Assembly: GCA_035610835.1 (NCBI GenBank) | Contig: CM069446.1 | Location: 53,720,934 to 53,784,933, forward strand | Source: Ophiura sarsii | Taxonomy: Eukaryota; Echinodermata; Ophiuroidea; Amphilepidida; Ophiuridae | Direction of reading: 5' to 3' | DNA length: 64,000 nt | Shown here: positions 1 through 10,327 of the stretch, piece after piece | Position numbering within the stretch: position 1 is the stretch's first letter | Layout: every line of letters begins with the position of its first letter | Made by a program: the position numbers and the translations under genes | The notes under the pieces: generated by a model | Told to the model about the DNA's origin: nothing | Database searches by the model: none | Seen by the model: only the letters and a program-made list of their open reading frames with translations

Positions 1-312
1 AATAACAAGGGAGAATAACGCGATAAAACAGATAAATAACAAAAACAAACGGAAATGCACTGGGACAAGCAATGAAAATTGCTGTGCAATAAAACAACAA
101 AGATATATCTGAGACTACTCAGGATATATATGGTAACAATAAAGACCGACGTTTCAAGTGGATATACCACCCTTCATCAGGGACAAAATATAAAAAACAA
201 AAGTGTTAAGAACTATAAATAAGATAATGAACTAGACAAGTCCACCACTGTAATTATAGCACAATGCCAGTAATAGATGTTACCTACTAAGCATCCAAGT
301 TAACACTGAAAC
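1..312 (-). mobile_element. Penelope-like element terminal repeat, copy A
   Basis: This stretch is nearly identical to 35285-35600, apart from a small A-rich indel and a few substitutions. On the minus strand it carries the hammerhead core CTGATGA...GAAACGTC, which is known from the terminal repeats (pLTRs) of Penelope-like retroelements. The window opens inside the copy, so its 3' end (to the left) is not seen. Towards the right it departs from copy B after about position 300, and may continue into 313-573 because copy B is shortened there. The high similarity suggests both copies inserted recently. No reverse transcriptase is present here. The assignment rests on the ribozyme and on family knowledge. 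Confidence 0.7.
144..185 (-). ncRNA. Minimal type-I hammerhead ribozyme, copy A
   Basis: Read on the minus strand, CTGATGA (complement of 174-180) is followed by a stem II with GTGG/CCAC pairing (158-161 with 167-170) and then GAAAC (151-155) and GTC (148-150). Stem III is just the self-complementary ACGU, which gives almost no intramolecular helix. That fits the minimal hammerheads described in Penelope-like elements, which are thought to act as dimers. Predicted cleavage lies after the C at 148, followed by GG, which can pair with the CC before CTGATGA to start stem I. The whole catalytic core is intact. Self-cleavage is inferred, not shown. Confidence 0.75.
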
Positions 313-573
313 AAACTAGCAAGTTCACTATAGAATATAGATCCATGTTGCTAGGCGAACTAACAAAACATGTACAATAAATCAATAGACAACACATCAT
401 GCATATGCATGAGTGATGTTAAGTTAAGAAGACAAAAGACAGGAAGTACTGCTGGACAATGGATGGCGACAGAAATAGTAAATTAACTAGGCCTATGGAT
501 GATGAACTGAGTGGGGGCATAACAAATATAAATTAATAATAAATAAATAGAAGAAGAAAAAACCCCGATATTA
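313..573. other. Intergenic DNA between Penelope repeat and BTB copy 1
   Basis: No coding region is supported here. The left part may be more of the Penelope-like element. Homology with the region upstream of BTB copy 3 begins only at about 574, so this stretch lies outside the duplicated block. No promoter element could be identified. Confidence 0.4.
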
Positions 574-579
574 AGATTA

Positions 580-601
580 ATTAACCGTTTAAATTTTGTA
601 G
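580..601 (+). other. 3' splice site of a 5'UTR intron, BTB copy 1
   Basis: The sequence ends ttttgtag before gtctataaag. The equivalent positions before the other two paralogues read cttgcag before gtctat (15231-15232 and 57182-57183). The AG and the following gtctat are kept in all three copies. This points to a leader intron whose acceptor sits 23-24 bases before the ATG. The first exon and promoter could not be located. Confidence 0.6.
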
Positions 602-624
602 GTCTATAAAGTAATACAGCCACT

Positions 625-2061
625 ATGGCGAAGGCTCCTGGAATGCATGGAAGCAGCCGCGAGCAGGAGGTCTTTGGAAATATAGCTACACATTTCAACA
701 ACCCTGTAATGAGTGATTTAACTGTAACGGTAGGCGATCAGTCTTTCTATGTTCATAGATTTATCTTGTCAGCACAAAGCAGTGTCTTCGACACCATGTT
801 GATGAACCACCAATGGAAAGAGTCTGTCCAGAAGGTCATCGAACTTGATGAATCCCCAGAATGTGAAGCTGTGTTTGTTGATTTCCTGAGGTTCTTCTAC
901 ATTGGTAAATTGACTTTGAGCTGTGACAACGTTTGTGCCATACATATGCTAGCTGACAAGTATGATCTGCCATTGTTAAAGGAAGATGCTGTTGCTTCCA
1001 TGGAGGATGTCTTGATGGGGTTACAAGGAAAGGTTTTCCCAAGCGCAGTGGTATGGCTTCCCTACATCGAAATGTTTATTCCTGACTTGTTGCCAGTATG
1101 TTATGACGCTATACGGACAAACTTTAGTGAAATCGCAAATTGCAAGGATGATAAAACCACATCCAAATTGGAATCTCGGCATATTATTGCCATTTTGGCA
1201 AGGAAAGGCAGTGATGTCGTTGTGCCGAATGAATTGTTGATCTTTCAATTTGTAAGCGAATGGGCCCAGTTGAAATTCGAAAACCTCTCCGGGCGGAGAG
1301 CAAAGAAAGAACTCAAACCAGTCTTGGAATCGATTCGGTTTTACAATATCAATGCTAAAGGGCTTCAGAAGATCGAACAATCTCCGTTATGCAACGCGAT
1401 AGGCAAGTCATTTCTCAGTAACTATACACTTCCAGCATACAAAGTCCACTCACAAATGCTGTATATAGTTTCAATGGATGGAAAAGAGAAGTCATATGGA
1501 AACGCCACTGATGGGAAACACACATGCCCATTCGATTCTGGTGATAATTGCTCACATCTGAATCCTAGATTGTGTACCCAAAATCCTTTCGGCGTTAGCG
1601 GTTATATTGTTCCCAGTATGTCTTCTGCGGTGTCATTGACACCTATTGACTTAGTGGACTTACAGATGTATGCAAATCTGCAACTACACCTCTCAAAATC
1701 TACTAACAATAGCATGATTAGGACATGGAGATTTGAGTGTAAAGGAAACTACCAAACTAGCCAATCATATGACAATGAGACCTTCACTTTGAAACCAGCA
1801 CATGCAGATATTGGACGTCAATACACTGTTGCTGTAGTTGCTGTATACATGATGAAGAAATGTTCGAAATATCGAAATGCAATTAAGCATACAGGCACTG
1901 TACAGGCTGTCAGTAACCCTCAGCAGGTTGGTTCAACACCAGAGCCAATCACGCTTCATTCCCCCAAACGCCCAAAAGGAATATGGAATATCAGTGAGAC
2001 GTCTTGTGATGATGGAAACAAGTTGTTGCTAGGTGTTGCTGTGCATTTACATAAGCAATGA
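625..2061 (+). CDS. BTB/POZ-BACK domain protein, paralogue 1 (BTBD17-like)
   Basis: This is a 478-residue protein in a single exon. Residues about 20-130 form a BTB/POZ fold, with the classic pattern of DLTVTVGDQ, the HR-ILSAQSSVF core and a C-terminal LADKY helix. Residues about 135-255 look like a BACK domain. The remaining 200 residues carry a family-specific tail ending LLLGVAVHLHKQ. The layout of BTB, BACK, an AYxxH segment and a C-terminal beta-rich region ending in a HLH-type strand resembles vertebrate BTBD17. BTB-BACK proteins usually dimerise and often serve as Cullin-3 adaptors. No Kelch repeats are present. The start is set by a good context (gccactATGG) just after a conserved splice acceptor and by the same start in both paralogues. 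No frameshift or internal stop is seen. The exact orthology and function remain uncertain. Confidence 0.9.
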   Translation: MAKAPGMHGSSREQEVFGNIATHFNNPVMSDLTVTVGDQSFYVHRFILSAQSSVFDTMLMNHQWKESVQKVIELDESPECEAVFVDFLRFFYIGKLTLSCDNVCAIHMLADKYDLPLLKEDAVASMEDVLMGLQGKVFPSAVVWLPYIEMFIPDLLPVCYDAIRTNFSEIANCKDDKTTSKLESRHIIAILARKGSDVVVPNELLIFQFVSEWAQLKFENLSGRRAKKELKPVLESIRFYNINAKGLQKIEQSPLCNAIGKSFLSNYTLPAYKVHSQMLYIVSMDGKEKSYGNATDGKHTCPFDSGDNCSHLNPRLCTQNPFGVSGYIVPSMSSAVSLTPIDLVDLQMYANLQLHLSKSTNNSMIRTWRFECKGNYQTSQSYDNETFTLKPAHADIGRQYTVAVVAVYMMKKCSKYRNAIKHTGTVQAVSNPQQVGSTPEPITLHSPKRPKGIWNISETSCDDGNKLLLGVAVHLHKQ

Positions 2062-3365
2062 TTGGACTGGTCACAGAAAGTGCCCTCTATGTCGGCCTTT
2101 TTATATTTGTGTGTATGCGTTAGGTTGTCACAACAACATAACATAGCGTTCATGCGGTATTGTTAGAGGATCGAAGGATTCCATCTAAGCGGGTAGATTC
2201 ATGGAAAATGAACACCTCTTTAACAAAAACGTCATAAGGAAAATTGTGGAAAAATGATAATAAAATATAAATTCATTATCCTATTCTATACTTTAGGCTC
2301 GTACTTGCATTGCATTTATGTGTGGCATACGCGCTGCGCGTGATGCGTACAAACTAATTGGGACGGTATCAATCGCGATTTCTAACCAATTTCGCACGGG
2401 AGTATGACGAGTGGGATGCGCGTCTTGCACCAGTGCAGTCGGTGCACCACATGCAGCAGCTACGCAGAAATGCTTTCAGGTTTTTATCGGTAAAGGATTC
2501 TAAAGCAAACTATATAGGTTTTATTCCAAAAAGGAAACCCTTTAAATTGAGTCGCTTATCGTTATTATTTTGGGAAAAGTTTAGATTTGTATGATACCTA
2601 GAGACTTTAATTCTCATATTATCGCAGTATCGTTGTTTAATTTGTTCTACTGGTCCAAAAAAGCTTTGACTCAGAAGAACATGCAGCATGCACCTGCAGC
2701 ACATGCAGCATGCACCACATGCAGCAGCTACGCAGAAATGCTATCAGGTTTTTATCAGTAAAGGATTCTAAAGCAAACTATATAGGTTTTATTCCAAAAA
2801 GGAAACCCTTTAAATTGAGTCGTTTACCGTTATTATTTTGGAAAAAGTTAATATTTGTATGATACCTAGAGACTAAGTTTCATATTATCGCAGTATCGTT
2901 GTTTAATTTGTTCTACTGGTCCAAAACCCAACAAGTTTGACTCAGAAGAAACCTGAAAAAGGCTATGCGAAATGCGCTTTTTTATAGGACGGGCTCTGTG
3001 AAATGTATATTATTTTAACTCTACATACTAGAAACATTTTGTAGAACTGTATATAAGTTCTATGTGTATGTGGTGATTCTACTCCTGTAAGCAAGAAAAT
3101 GAAGCTGACATTGTACTTCACAATGTGAAATGACAATTTGAAGAAGCATCATTTTTATAAAGTTCAAGAAAAATAATGATTATGTGCTGAAATGCGAAAT
3201 TTAAAAGCCACGCGCACGGTCTTCTTAAATACACTTGTTTTGTTGTTGTTCTAAACAAATATATAATTATCGTTTATCACTTTCATTACTGTGTCATGTA
3301 TATATTCTGCGAAAGGATCGCTGGAGAGACTGTCTTCGTTTTACAAGGACATTGCATATATATAA
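2062..3365. repeat. 3' part of the BTB copy 1 duplication block
   Basis: The sequence after the stop matches the sequence after BTB copy 3 (58671-59611), starting with the 3'UTR (gactggtcac, gaaagtgc) and continuing through ctgcgcgtgat, cgcacgggagtatgacga and ctactcctgtaagca. The last piece (about 3270-3365, including ctgcgaaaggatcgctggag) matches 63345-63452 instead. That shows the copy 3 block was later split. A small conserved reading frame with REYDEWDARLAPVQS lies at about 2380-2470. It is nearly identical at DNA level in copy 3, so selection cannot be judged. Confidence 0.75.
2450..2926. repeat. Direct tandem duplication, about 270-bp unit
   Basis: The unit starting cacatgcagcagctacgcag at about 2450 recurs at about 2722 with few differences, and both end at ctactggtccaaaa. 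A junction rich in ATGCAGCATGCACC separates them. The related region after BTB copy 3 has a single unit, so the doubling happened in copy 1 after the larger duplication. Confidence 0.8.
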
Positions 3366-4021
3366 AATGTGAACTGTAGATTACTCATATCAATGACTAT
3401 CTTTACTATTGTTCACAAGGTATCAATGTTTCATAGTATAATGGTATGACAGGATAAATGTTGAAATAACATCAGTGTTAAACCCATGAAAGTCAAAATT
3501 GTGCTGTGCCGTAGAAGTACAGACTTGTAGAAAAAGAAATCTACACGATCAAAAGGTACTACCAAAATGTTCTGGAAATTCATGTTATTTCCATCTTCAT
3601 ATTATTACAAATTGTTACAACAAGTTTAACTAAAACCTGTATTGAATGATGTTATAATTTTTGTTCAGATCAGAAATAACATCATTTTTAAAATATAGGC
3701 CTACTTCTGTTTGATGATCATGAATGCATTTAGGAAGTGAAACCAAATGACTTCAAAATAAATCTTACTCTTGATGTTGGTTAGTTGGTTCGGTCCTGTC
3801 ATGACTGACAGCTCGTGACCTTACAGATACTACGCCACAAATAACGATTTTCAGCAAAGGAGTAACAATCACGGAGAGGGTGTTCAGTAATCGATTTGAT
3901 TGATTTAACATCAGTTCGTCATCAAACTCCGTCGGGAACTCGCACGTAAAACGACTGAGTTGAAAATCTAGATTCAACGTTATTTGTTGCAGTATTTTCT
4001 AGGTATTAAATAAAACATAAA
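3366..4021. other. Unassigned AT-rich intergenic DNA
   Basis: No coding similarity, RNA gene or convincing repeat boundary was recognised. Short open frames here have no domain features. Confidence 0.4.
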
Positions 4022-4046
4022 TACACGAGGGTCATTCAATAAGTTC
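4022..4046. mobile_element. Mariner-like terminal repeat remnant
   Basis: The end acgagggtcattcaataag after a TA dinucleotide resembles known mariner-type terminal repeats. A close relative, acgagggtcgttcaataa, sits at 63451-63468. No transposase frame follows either end, so these are solo ends or short deletion derivatives. Confidence 0.45.
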
Positions 4047-4083
4047 TACCTCCTGCCTCATATCTTTATTATTATATAAGCCA

Positions 4084-4245
4084 CAATCGCGGCCATAATT
4101 AGTTGGAACATCCATGTAATAATGACCCTTTCGTGCGTTCCCGTTTGCGCAAAACGTACACTATCAAAACATTGCTGTCTTTGACGGAAGGCTTAAAGCC
4201 TTTCCTAAACTATAATAACTCCCCCCTCCCCACTGGGCAATGTTG
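4084..4245 (+). repeat. Dispersed repeat, copy 1 (pair with 6107-6267)
   Basis: A unit of about 160 bp beginning caatcgcggccataattagt recurs as a direct copy at 6107-6267 with nearly perfect identity. Both end near cactgggcaatgttg. It follows the mariner-like end closely, so it may be element body, but the second copy lacks that end. It encodes nothing recognisable. Confidence 0.8.
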
Positions 4246-4853
4246 GCCCTTCCCAGTATCCCGTAACTCAAAAATCATGTTTCAACATTGATCCAGGGGG
4301 AGAGGGGGAGTTTTTAAACACACGTATAATAGTGTTCCAACAATATTGGCCGAGATTGTCTCCTCGAGTGACAAATGTAAAGTTTTCGATTAGTTTAAAT
4401 CATTGTATTTTCGTAACGGCTAATTCGATTTTATTGATACTTGGAGATCATTTTGCCTACATACCATAGATAAAAGTGAATGACAAAATTTGATATTTTC
4501 ATTAACGGTTTTAGGGAACGGTCACTTTTAATTAGATATAAGGTCTATTTCTGGTGTATTTTTGTTCATAAAATGGTCACATGGATTAACTTTATGTCCA
4601 GAACTATTTAACAGATCGCTGTAAAATTAGCAGAATGTGATAATAGTATTATGCCCACTGTTCATACTATTAATTTAAACATTTGTGTTTAATTTATTGG
4701 AGAAACGGTCACATTTGAATTGGAATTAGATAGTTTAGGTCTAATGTCAAATTGGAAAGTTGTGATTATCTATATGAATTTGTTCTATTTGTTCAACAAA
4801 CTTCACGCAATTTTAACAATCGACTTATTTATTGTTTTAAATATGATAAATAA

Positions 4854-4855
<2 letters not shown>
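4246..4855. other. Unassigned AT-rich DNA
   Basis: Low-GC sequence with scattered ggtcac words and no supported gene or element boundary. Confidence 0.35.
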
Positions 4856-4897
<42 letters not shown>

Positions 4898-4898
4898 A
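4856..4898. repeat. (AAAT)n microsatellite
   Basis: About eleven uninterrupted aaat units, followed by degenerate units to about 4915. Confidence 0.95.
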
Positions 4899-4941
4899 CA
4901 AATAACAAATAAACCTAATTGTACATATTCATGTAGCTCTA

Positions 4942-4979
4942 TTTAACACTTTCCACGCGGCAGTCGTCTGTAGACGACA
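4942..4979 (+). repeat. Dispersed element end, copy 1
   Basis: The 38-bp stretch starting tttaacactttccacgcggc and ending tagacgaca recurs at 14671-14708 as tttaacactttccccacggc...agacgaca. Both are followed by an A/T-rich ttttcacaaa tract. This looks like one terminus of a DNA transposon, perhaps piggyBac-like from the cttt-cc-cacgg pattern. No partner end was found. Confidence 0.5.
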
Positions 4980-5562
4980 TTCCAAATTTTCACAAAATGT
5001 TTAAAATTGCAGAATAATCATAACATGTTCTATAACTTATACACCAACGCTCTTAGTCCCCTCCCCAACATAGAAGTTGATATCAAGCATGTGAAAATCA
5101 TAGTCGGTAGACTAATAAATACACCCCCCCCCCGCCCCATCCCAACCTTTACATATAGATACATATTAAGCGTCGCTCGCAGGGAAATGATATGCAATCT
5201 CGTGTCAACCAATCATAGATATAACAGGTTACAATGTAATTCTGGAACTTTGTGTGCATGTCGAGGCTACATTCACAGTATGCCATGCACACTACACGCA
5301 AAATCAATTGACGCGACAGTATGCCACGATTAATTAAAAGAATAATAGGTCAAAGACTTTTATCTGAAAATGATGGCATACTGTTGAAACTCGACATTCC
5401 CGTAATATTTTGGACTCCTGATTGAAAATATCCCATGGATTACTGTTATGGTCTATCCAAATACGTTGTCAAATTGAACTATATACAGTGCATTAACAAT
5501 AACGACTGACCATATCGATTATGTCTATAATTGTCATATCTTTTAAAACGCTGTTCTGTGGT

Positions 5563-5657
5563 ATGGTCTCATCCATGGTGAAGTGGTTAAGAGCGCTGTT
5601 GTTGCGTTGCTTTCATGCTTTCAAACCAAATGTTGTAAGTTCGAGCCTGGCACCGGA
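5563..5657 (+). repeat. tRNA-like sequence with long variable region
   Basis: An A-box-like ggtgaagtggttaagagcgc at 5577-5596 and a B-box-like agttcgagcct at about 5638-5648 frame a region with the length of a class II (Leu/Ser) tRNA. The anticodon and acceptor stems do not pair convincingly. It is more likely a tRNA-derived SINE head or pseudo-tRNA than a working gene. Confidence 0.4.
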
Positions 5658-6106
5658 CTATGTTTTGAATATTTTTTTATAATAATGATCAATTCCCCCG
5701 TAGACTTTTAAAAATACCATATAACAATTAATTTAACTTGTTGGCGATAGCGCCCCTTCCCCTTCCTTGTTATGTAATCCATTTTGAATGACGCAGGAGT
5801 CACGTAAGCGACGAGAATGTGTTCCAGCATGTTTAGCTGTTGGTATATGTGATCGAGAAACCATTTAAATTTAAATTACTGGCAACATCCATAATTTATT
5901 GGGCATTTAGTATGCCAAATATACCCCTGTAATTAAAAGTGACCTATCCCTAACAGTAAGTTGAGGCATGACCTTTTTAAGTAGTTGACCACGTGACCAA
6001 TAACATAACCTATCTATCCTTCAAATCTGGTAAAGAAAGCTTTATTGAATCAAAAGTTATGCCCAAAACCCTTAAAACAGATGATTTTTTAAACAGATGA
6101 TTCAGA
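5658..6106. other. Unassigned intergenic DNA
   Basis: No gene seen. It is bounded by the tRNA-like sequence and the second copy of the 160-bp dispersed repeat. Confidence 0.35.
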
Positions 6107-6267
6107 CAATCGCGGCCATAATTAGTTGGAACATCCATGTAATAATGACCCTTTCGTGCGTTCCCGTTTGCGCAAAACGTACACTATCAAAACATTGCTG
6201 TCTTTGACGGAAGGCTTAAAGCCTTTCCTAAACTATAATAACTCCCCCTCCCCACTGGGCAATGTTG
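6107..6267 (+). repeat. Dispersed repeat, copy 2 (pair with 4084-4245)
   Basis: Nearly identical direct copy of 4084-4245, about 2 kb downstream. The flanks differ, so this is a dispersed pair and not a tandem one. Confidence 0.8.
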
Positions 6268-7544
6268 AGAATAATATTATTTTTCTTTATAACTGAGTAT
6301 TTATCAATTATACATTTTCAATTTATTGTTCCAAAATTTTAAGAAACATATAAACCAAAAAATGATTCGCTTATATATTCTGTAACCTTTATTACACGTA
6401 AACATCTGTAAGAAAACTCGGGCGTAAAAATGTGTTTATTATGTAAAAACACCATAAATAATGAAATATTTAAATATAAAAAAATAAAAATAATCCAATA
6501 TTTACATTTTTTAAACCTTTTTGAGCTGTTTTGGCATTAATAACACCCAATTTATTGTAACCAAAATTTTCTCTGAAGCCTTATCTGTAAAATAAAGCCA
6601 CTTCAGAAGTTAAGTGATGTCTGAAACTACCTCAAAACATGAAATAAGAAAAAGTGAGTTTATCACCTAAAAACACACATTTTTGGCTTACAACAATGTC
6701 CGAGTATCAAACAATTCCGTTTTCTTTGGTTTCCAATTAAACCCACATGTTACAAAATTTCCACCGTTACAAGCGATAAACAAGTTGTATCGTATTCAAA
6801 TAATGACAATTTTGATTTGGTTATTTTACACCAAAATGCGTTTTTTGGCCAAAAGAGGACCAAGATAAAAAAAAAATTGCGTCTTGAGAAAATCTTATTT
6901 CATATATTCATGTTAACCTATGTAGCGAATAAATTATGGCCGTTTTGTGAAATCTGTAACGATAATGGCATTCTAGGTTCTTTTAAGCAAACACACCTGG
7001 ATAAAAAAGTTTATTTACATACCGCACCACTTGTCCTTCATTACATTTAGACAAGAGTGTTATACTGGTCGATGAATAATGCTCGATACGGGATTTGATA
7101 TATTTTCTAATTTAGGCACGATAAAAAACTCAAAGGGGTCCGATACAGTCTCGATAAGTTCATCGAGTGTACATGGAATTGTTCCCAAAGAGAAATGAAA
7201 AATCGGTCCAAGTTCACACAGTGGTTAATCCCTGTCAATCGCGCTTAATGACTGCAGAAAATAATCACGAATTTGGGGGCAATATTTACTGCTGTCAGAA
7301 CCGTATGGCGGTTTACCCAGCATTCTTTCAAACTTTGTGGTGAATAACTTGAACGAGTCGACGAGCTATTCAGGACTTTTTAACTTCATCTTTTATTAAT
7401 TCTTTATATTCAATGATACATATGATTATACAATAACAACAATATTTACAAAATAATAACAAGTATGTACAATGTGGCAATCGAATAAAAACACTGAGTT
7501 ATATGTCTTGTTGGTAGTCTTTTTCGTAGCTTTAAGACAGATGA
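6268..7544. other. Unassigned AT-rich DNA
   Basis: Very AT-rich sequence without recognisable coding capacity. The short open frames lack domains and are typical of chance frames in low-GC DNA. Confidence 0.4.
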
Positions 7545-7800
7545 TATGTCAAAGGTGTTTCCGAACGTGTTGCTAGAACAATGAAATCTTACAATATCTC
7601 CACAGCCATAAAACCACACTGCACAATTCGCAATCAGCTGGTCCATCCCAAAGACAAACGCGACCCGCACAATATATCGGATGCTATTTACGACATTCCA
7701 TGCAAGAATTGTGACAAAAGCTACATCGGCAAAACAGGGAGACAGTTTGGCACGCGACTTGGCGAACACAAGAAAAGAGGCAGAGAAAGCTAACAGCACA
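7545..7800 (+). pseudogene. Penelope-like GIY-YIG endonuclease fragment
   Basis: The frame reads YVKGVSERVAR, then RNQLVHPKDK, then IYDIPCKNCDKSYIGKTGRQ and LGEHKK. These are the linker and GIY-YIG nuclease segment of Penelope-like retroelements: IYDIP and SYIGKTGR correspond to the GIY and YIG motifs. The reverse transcriptase that should lie upstream is missing, and a stop in frame lies at 7542. After LGEHKK a one-base frameshift separates it from EAEKANS, the expected continuation. The fragment is then cut by the hAT-like MITE at 7801. It is a dead 5'-truncated copy on the strand opposite to the two hammerhead-bearing repeats. Confidence 0.85.
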
Positions 7801-8114
7801 AGTGGCGTAGCTAGGATTTTTTTCAGGGGGGGGGGGGGGGGGGGGGGGGCAAGATTTCTAAAATTTTCGTAAAAGGTTGCCCCAATTTTTTTGTAGTCAC
7901 TTAGTCACGGGTAATGTCGAAAAATTTCGCATAGCCCCAAAAAAATCGCACAGTAAAAAAAAATCGCACAGTAAATGTACTCCATTTACAATTTTGCCTT
8001 CTATTTTGGCTAATAACCTCGGTCTTTTTTCTCAATTTTTTCCTCTTTTTTTTTAGGGGGTGGGGGGCGGGGGCACAAATGTGTTTTTTTCGTCAGGGGG
8101 AGCTACGCCACTGG
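7801..8114. mobile_element. hAT-like MITE with GTGGCGTAGCT ends
   Basis: It begins agtggcgtagctagg and ends agctacgccactg, an inverted pair. It contains a run of about two dozen G just inside the left end and a second G-rich stretch near the right end. A related element at 59708-60040 has cleaner ends and an 8-bp target duplication. No clear target duplication survives here. It interrupts the Penelope GIY-YIG fragment. Confidence 0.7.
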
Positions 8115-10327
8115 AGGTAACAAATGGGCGAAATAAGAGAGACCGACAGGGAAGGCGAGAAACTAAGTCCTTCGGCGCAGGGAATCGAATTTGCATGTGA
8201 TCGCAGGTAAAATGATGAATGTGTTGAAATTCAAGATACAATGTTATTTGTTGCAAAAATTATTTTCTAAGAATTAAAAAAAAAATGTTATCAGAAGGAA
8301 AGTTTAGTGTAATTTAATTAGTTGCAAAGCACCACTCGGCTAGGCCACTCTTCATATACGAACTTAGGGTGTGGAGGATATTCCAGAATCATGCCCAAAG
8401 TGACATAAGTATGTACTTTAATGATATAGTTGTGCGTAAATGTAGATTGAAAGTTGGATGTTGATTACCGATTCTTGTCTTCCGAACAATGTCAAAATTG
8501 AATGCGAGAAGTTGTAGTCGGGGGATTCATTCTCATCATACACGTAGGCCTTAGAAAGCTGTTTGCCAAAGCTCTTGCTATTAATTTAGGCATAGCACAA
8601 TGCACACACACAGAGTCTGCCACTGGGAGCGATACACCAGTGAACAACAACATACATTATATTTTAAGCTCCACTTTGAGAAACACCCCTATATGAAATT
8701 GATTATCCTCACATTGTGCTCTCCCTATAGTAGGCATGACCTTACACTATATAACCTTGATTCAGGAATAAATATTTAACATCTGTTTTTTAGTTAGGAT
8801 TGTTTTTACCAATTTTCGAAATTTGCTCTAAACTTATATATATTCGGCCGATTTAAATTACCTAAACTGAGATATTGTACTAAACACTTAAGTTCATTTA
8901 GTGACATGACCAGATTGTGCATCCTTTGAGTGCATAATGTAAGTAAAAGACTGAGAATTTAAATATAGGTAATTAGGAAATGGAAAAGCTTGTCATTTCT
9001 AAATGCAGCAATATTTGGCAATCAAATTGGGTATACATGTTATATATCTATTACCGATCTCTCTTATGATGGGGAAAAAAAATTGTCGGACATTGCTCAT
9101 TTGCATATTAATGACTTGAATAGATAATGAGCTAATTTGCATATTTAATGAGCTTATGAAACTAAATAATAGTTTAAAAGATTAGGGTATCATACAGCTA
9201 GCTAGTATACCAAGTTTGATTGCAATACGCCATTCACAGCTGGATTTATACCATTTACGCATAATAATTAGCTGGACTCATTTTTTGATTGCGGTCAGTG
9301 AAACGGGTCAAAATGACCAATTTCACTAGGTTATTTTAGCTTAATGGAATATAATTTTAACATATTTTTTAATTTAACATGGTATATAGATATTCTATTG
9401 TTAGGAAATATGTGTAAATGGTGTTTTGAATGCTACATTATTAACAAATTGAGCTCTCTAAATCCTGAAAAATTGTATTTTTTTGGGTATTGTTACTGTT
9501 TTTGGCAGGTTTTCGGCCATTTTCGCATTGACCGATTGTCATAATTATTTTTGTACATGTCTCAATTATTTGAATTTTATGTATGCTATGCCTACTAAAT
9601 ATATCAGCAAATGTTATGACTGGGGGAGGGGTGGGGGAATTTCCCCCTCTCTCCATGACCCCGTAGTGCCGCCACTGAGCACAGAATAAATAGTATTTTT
9701 CTTCTTTTTCTTTTGGACATGTACATGAAGGCCTATATAATTTGTCAACTCACCTGCAAACGTCATGTACCGTTGATGATCGTGAGCCATCTATCTTTAA
9801 AGCTGATGTTGGTGGTACATGCTGTTCGCTGGAAGAGTCATGTTTGTTCATTTGTAACTTCTTGATCATTGATACTAGTACATGATTGTATGTTCAATAT
9901 ATTGTTACTATGTTATGTAAATATGTATAGATGAACGAAAGTGTGAAAAAATAAAAAGAATGGGGAAAAAAGAGATATCAGTTAACAATTATTTCTTCCA
10001 CCAGAAGTGGTTTAATATGTAAATCATTACAAAGATTACTTTTGATTGAAGCTACGCTTTTTCAAATCATTATTGTTCATAACCATTGCATATCCCGGCC
10101 AGCAATCAAACGAAAGTGATCTTAATTTGGTTGTCGATCTTATACATAGGTCTAAACATATTAGTTTTATCCTATTCAAATGATTTTGTCCATGTTAAAT
10201 AAATATGTGTTAATCAACAAAAACACCCAGAAATCAAGCCCATTTACAAAATAAATAATCCGGCAACGAATTCACAGCATCCAATCAAAAGCCATACTTT
10301 GAGCTTTACATATCAAAATACATAAAC
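8115..10327. other. Unassigned DNA with a possible solo MITE end
   Basis: No gene is supported. A G/C-rich patch at about 9619-9677 ending gtgccgccactgag resembles the right end of the hAT-like MITE family, but no left partner was found. The rest is AT-rich with no recognised structure. Confidence 0.35.

Noticed and set aside
4103..4291. 62-codon frame in the dispersed repeat
   Set aside because: The second copy of the repeat does not keep the frame to a comparable end, and no domain is visible.
8053..8256. Proline-rich and glycine-rich frames at G/C runs (also 32132-32329, 49184-49402, 47209-47496)
   Set aside because: These are translations of homopolymer G/C tracts at element ends.
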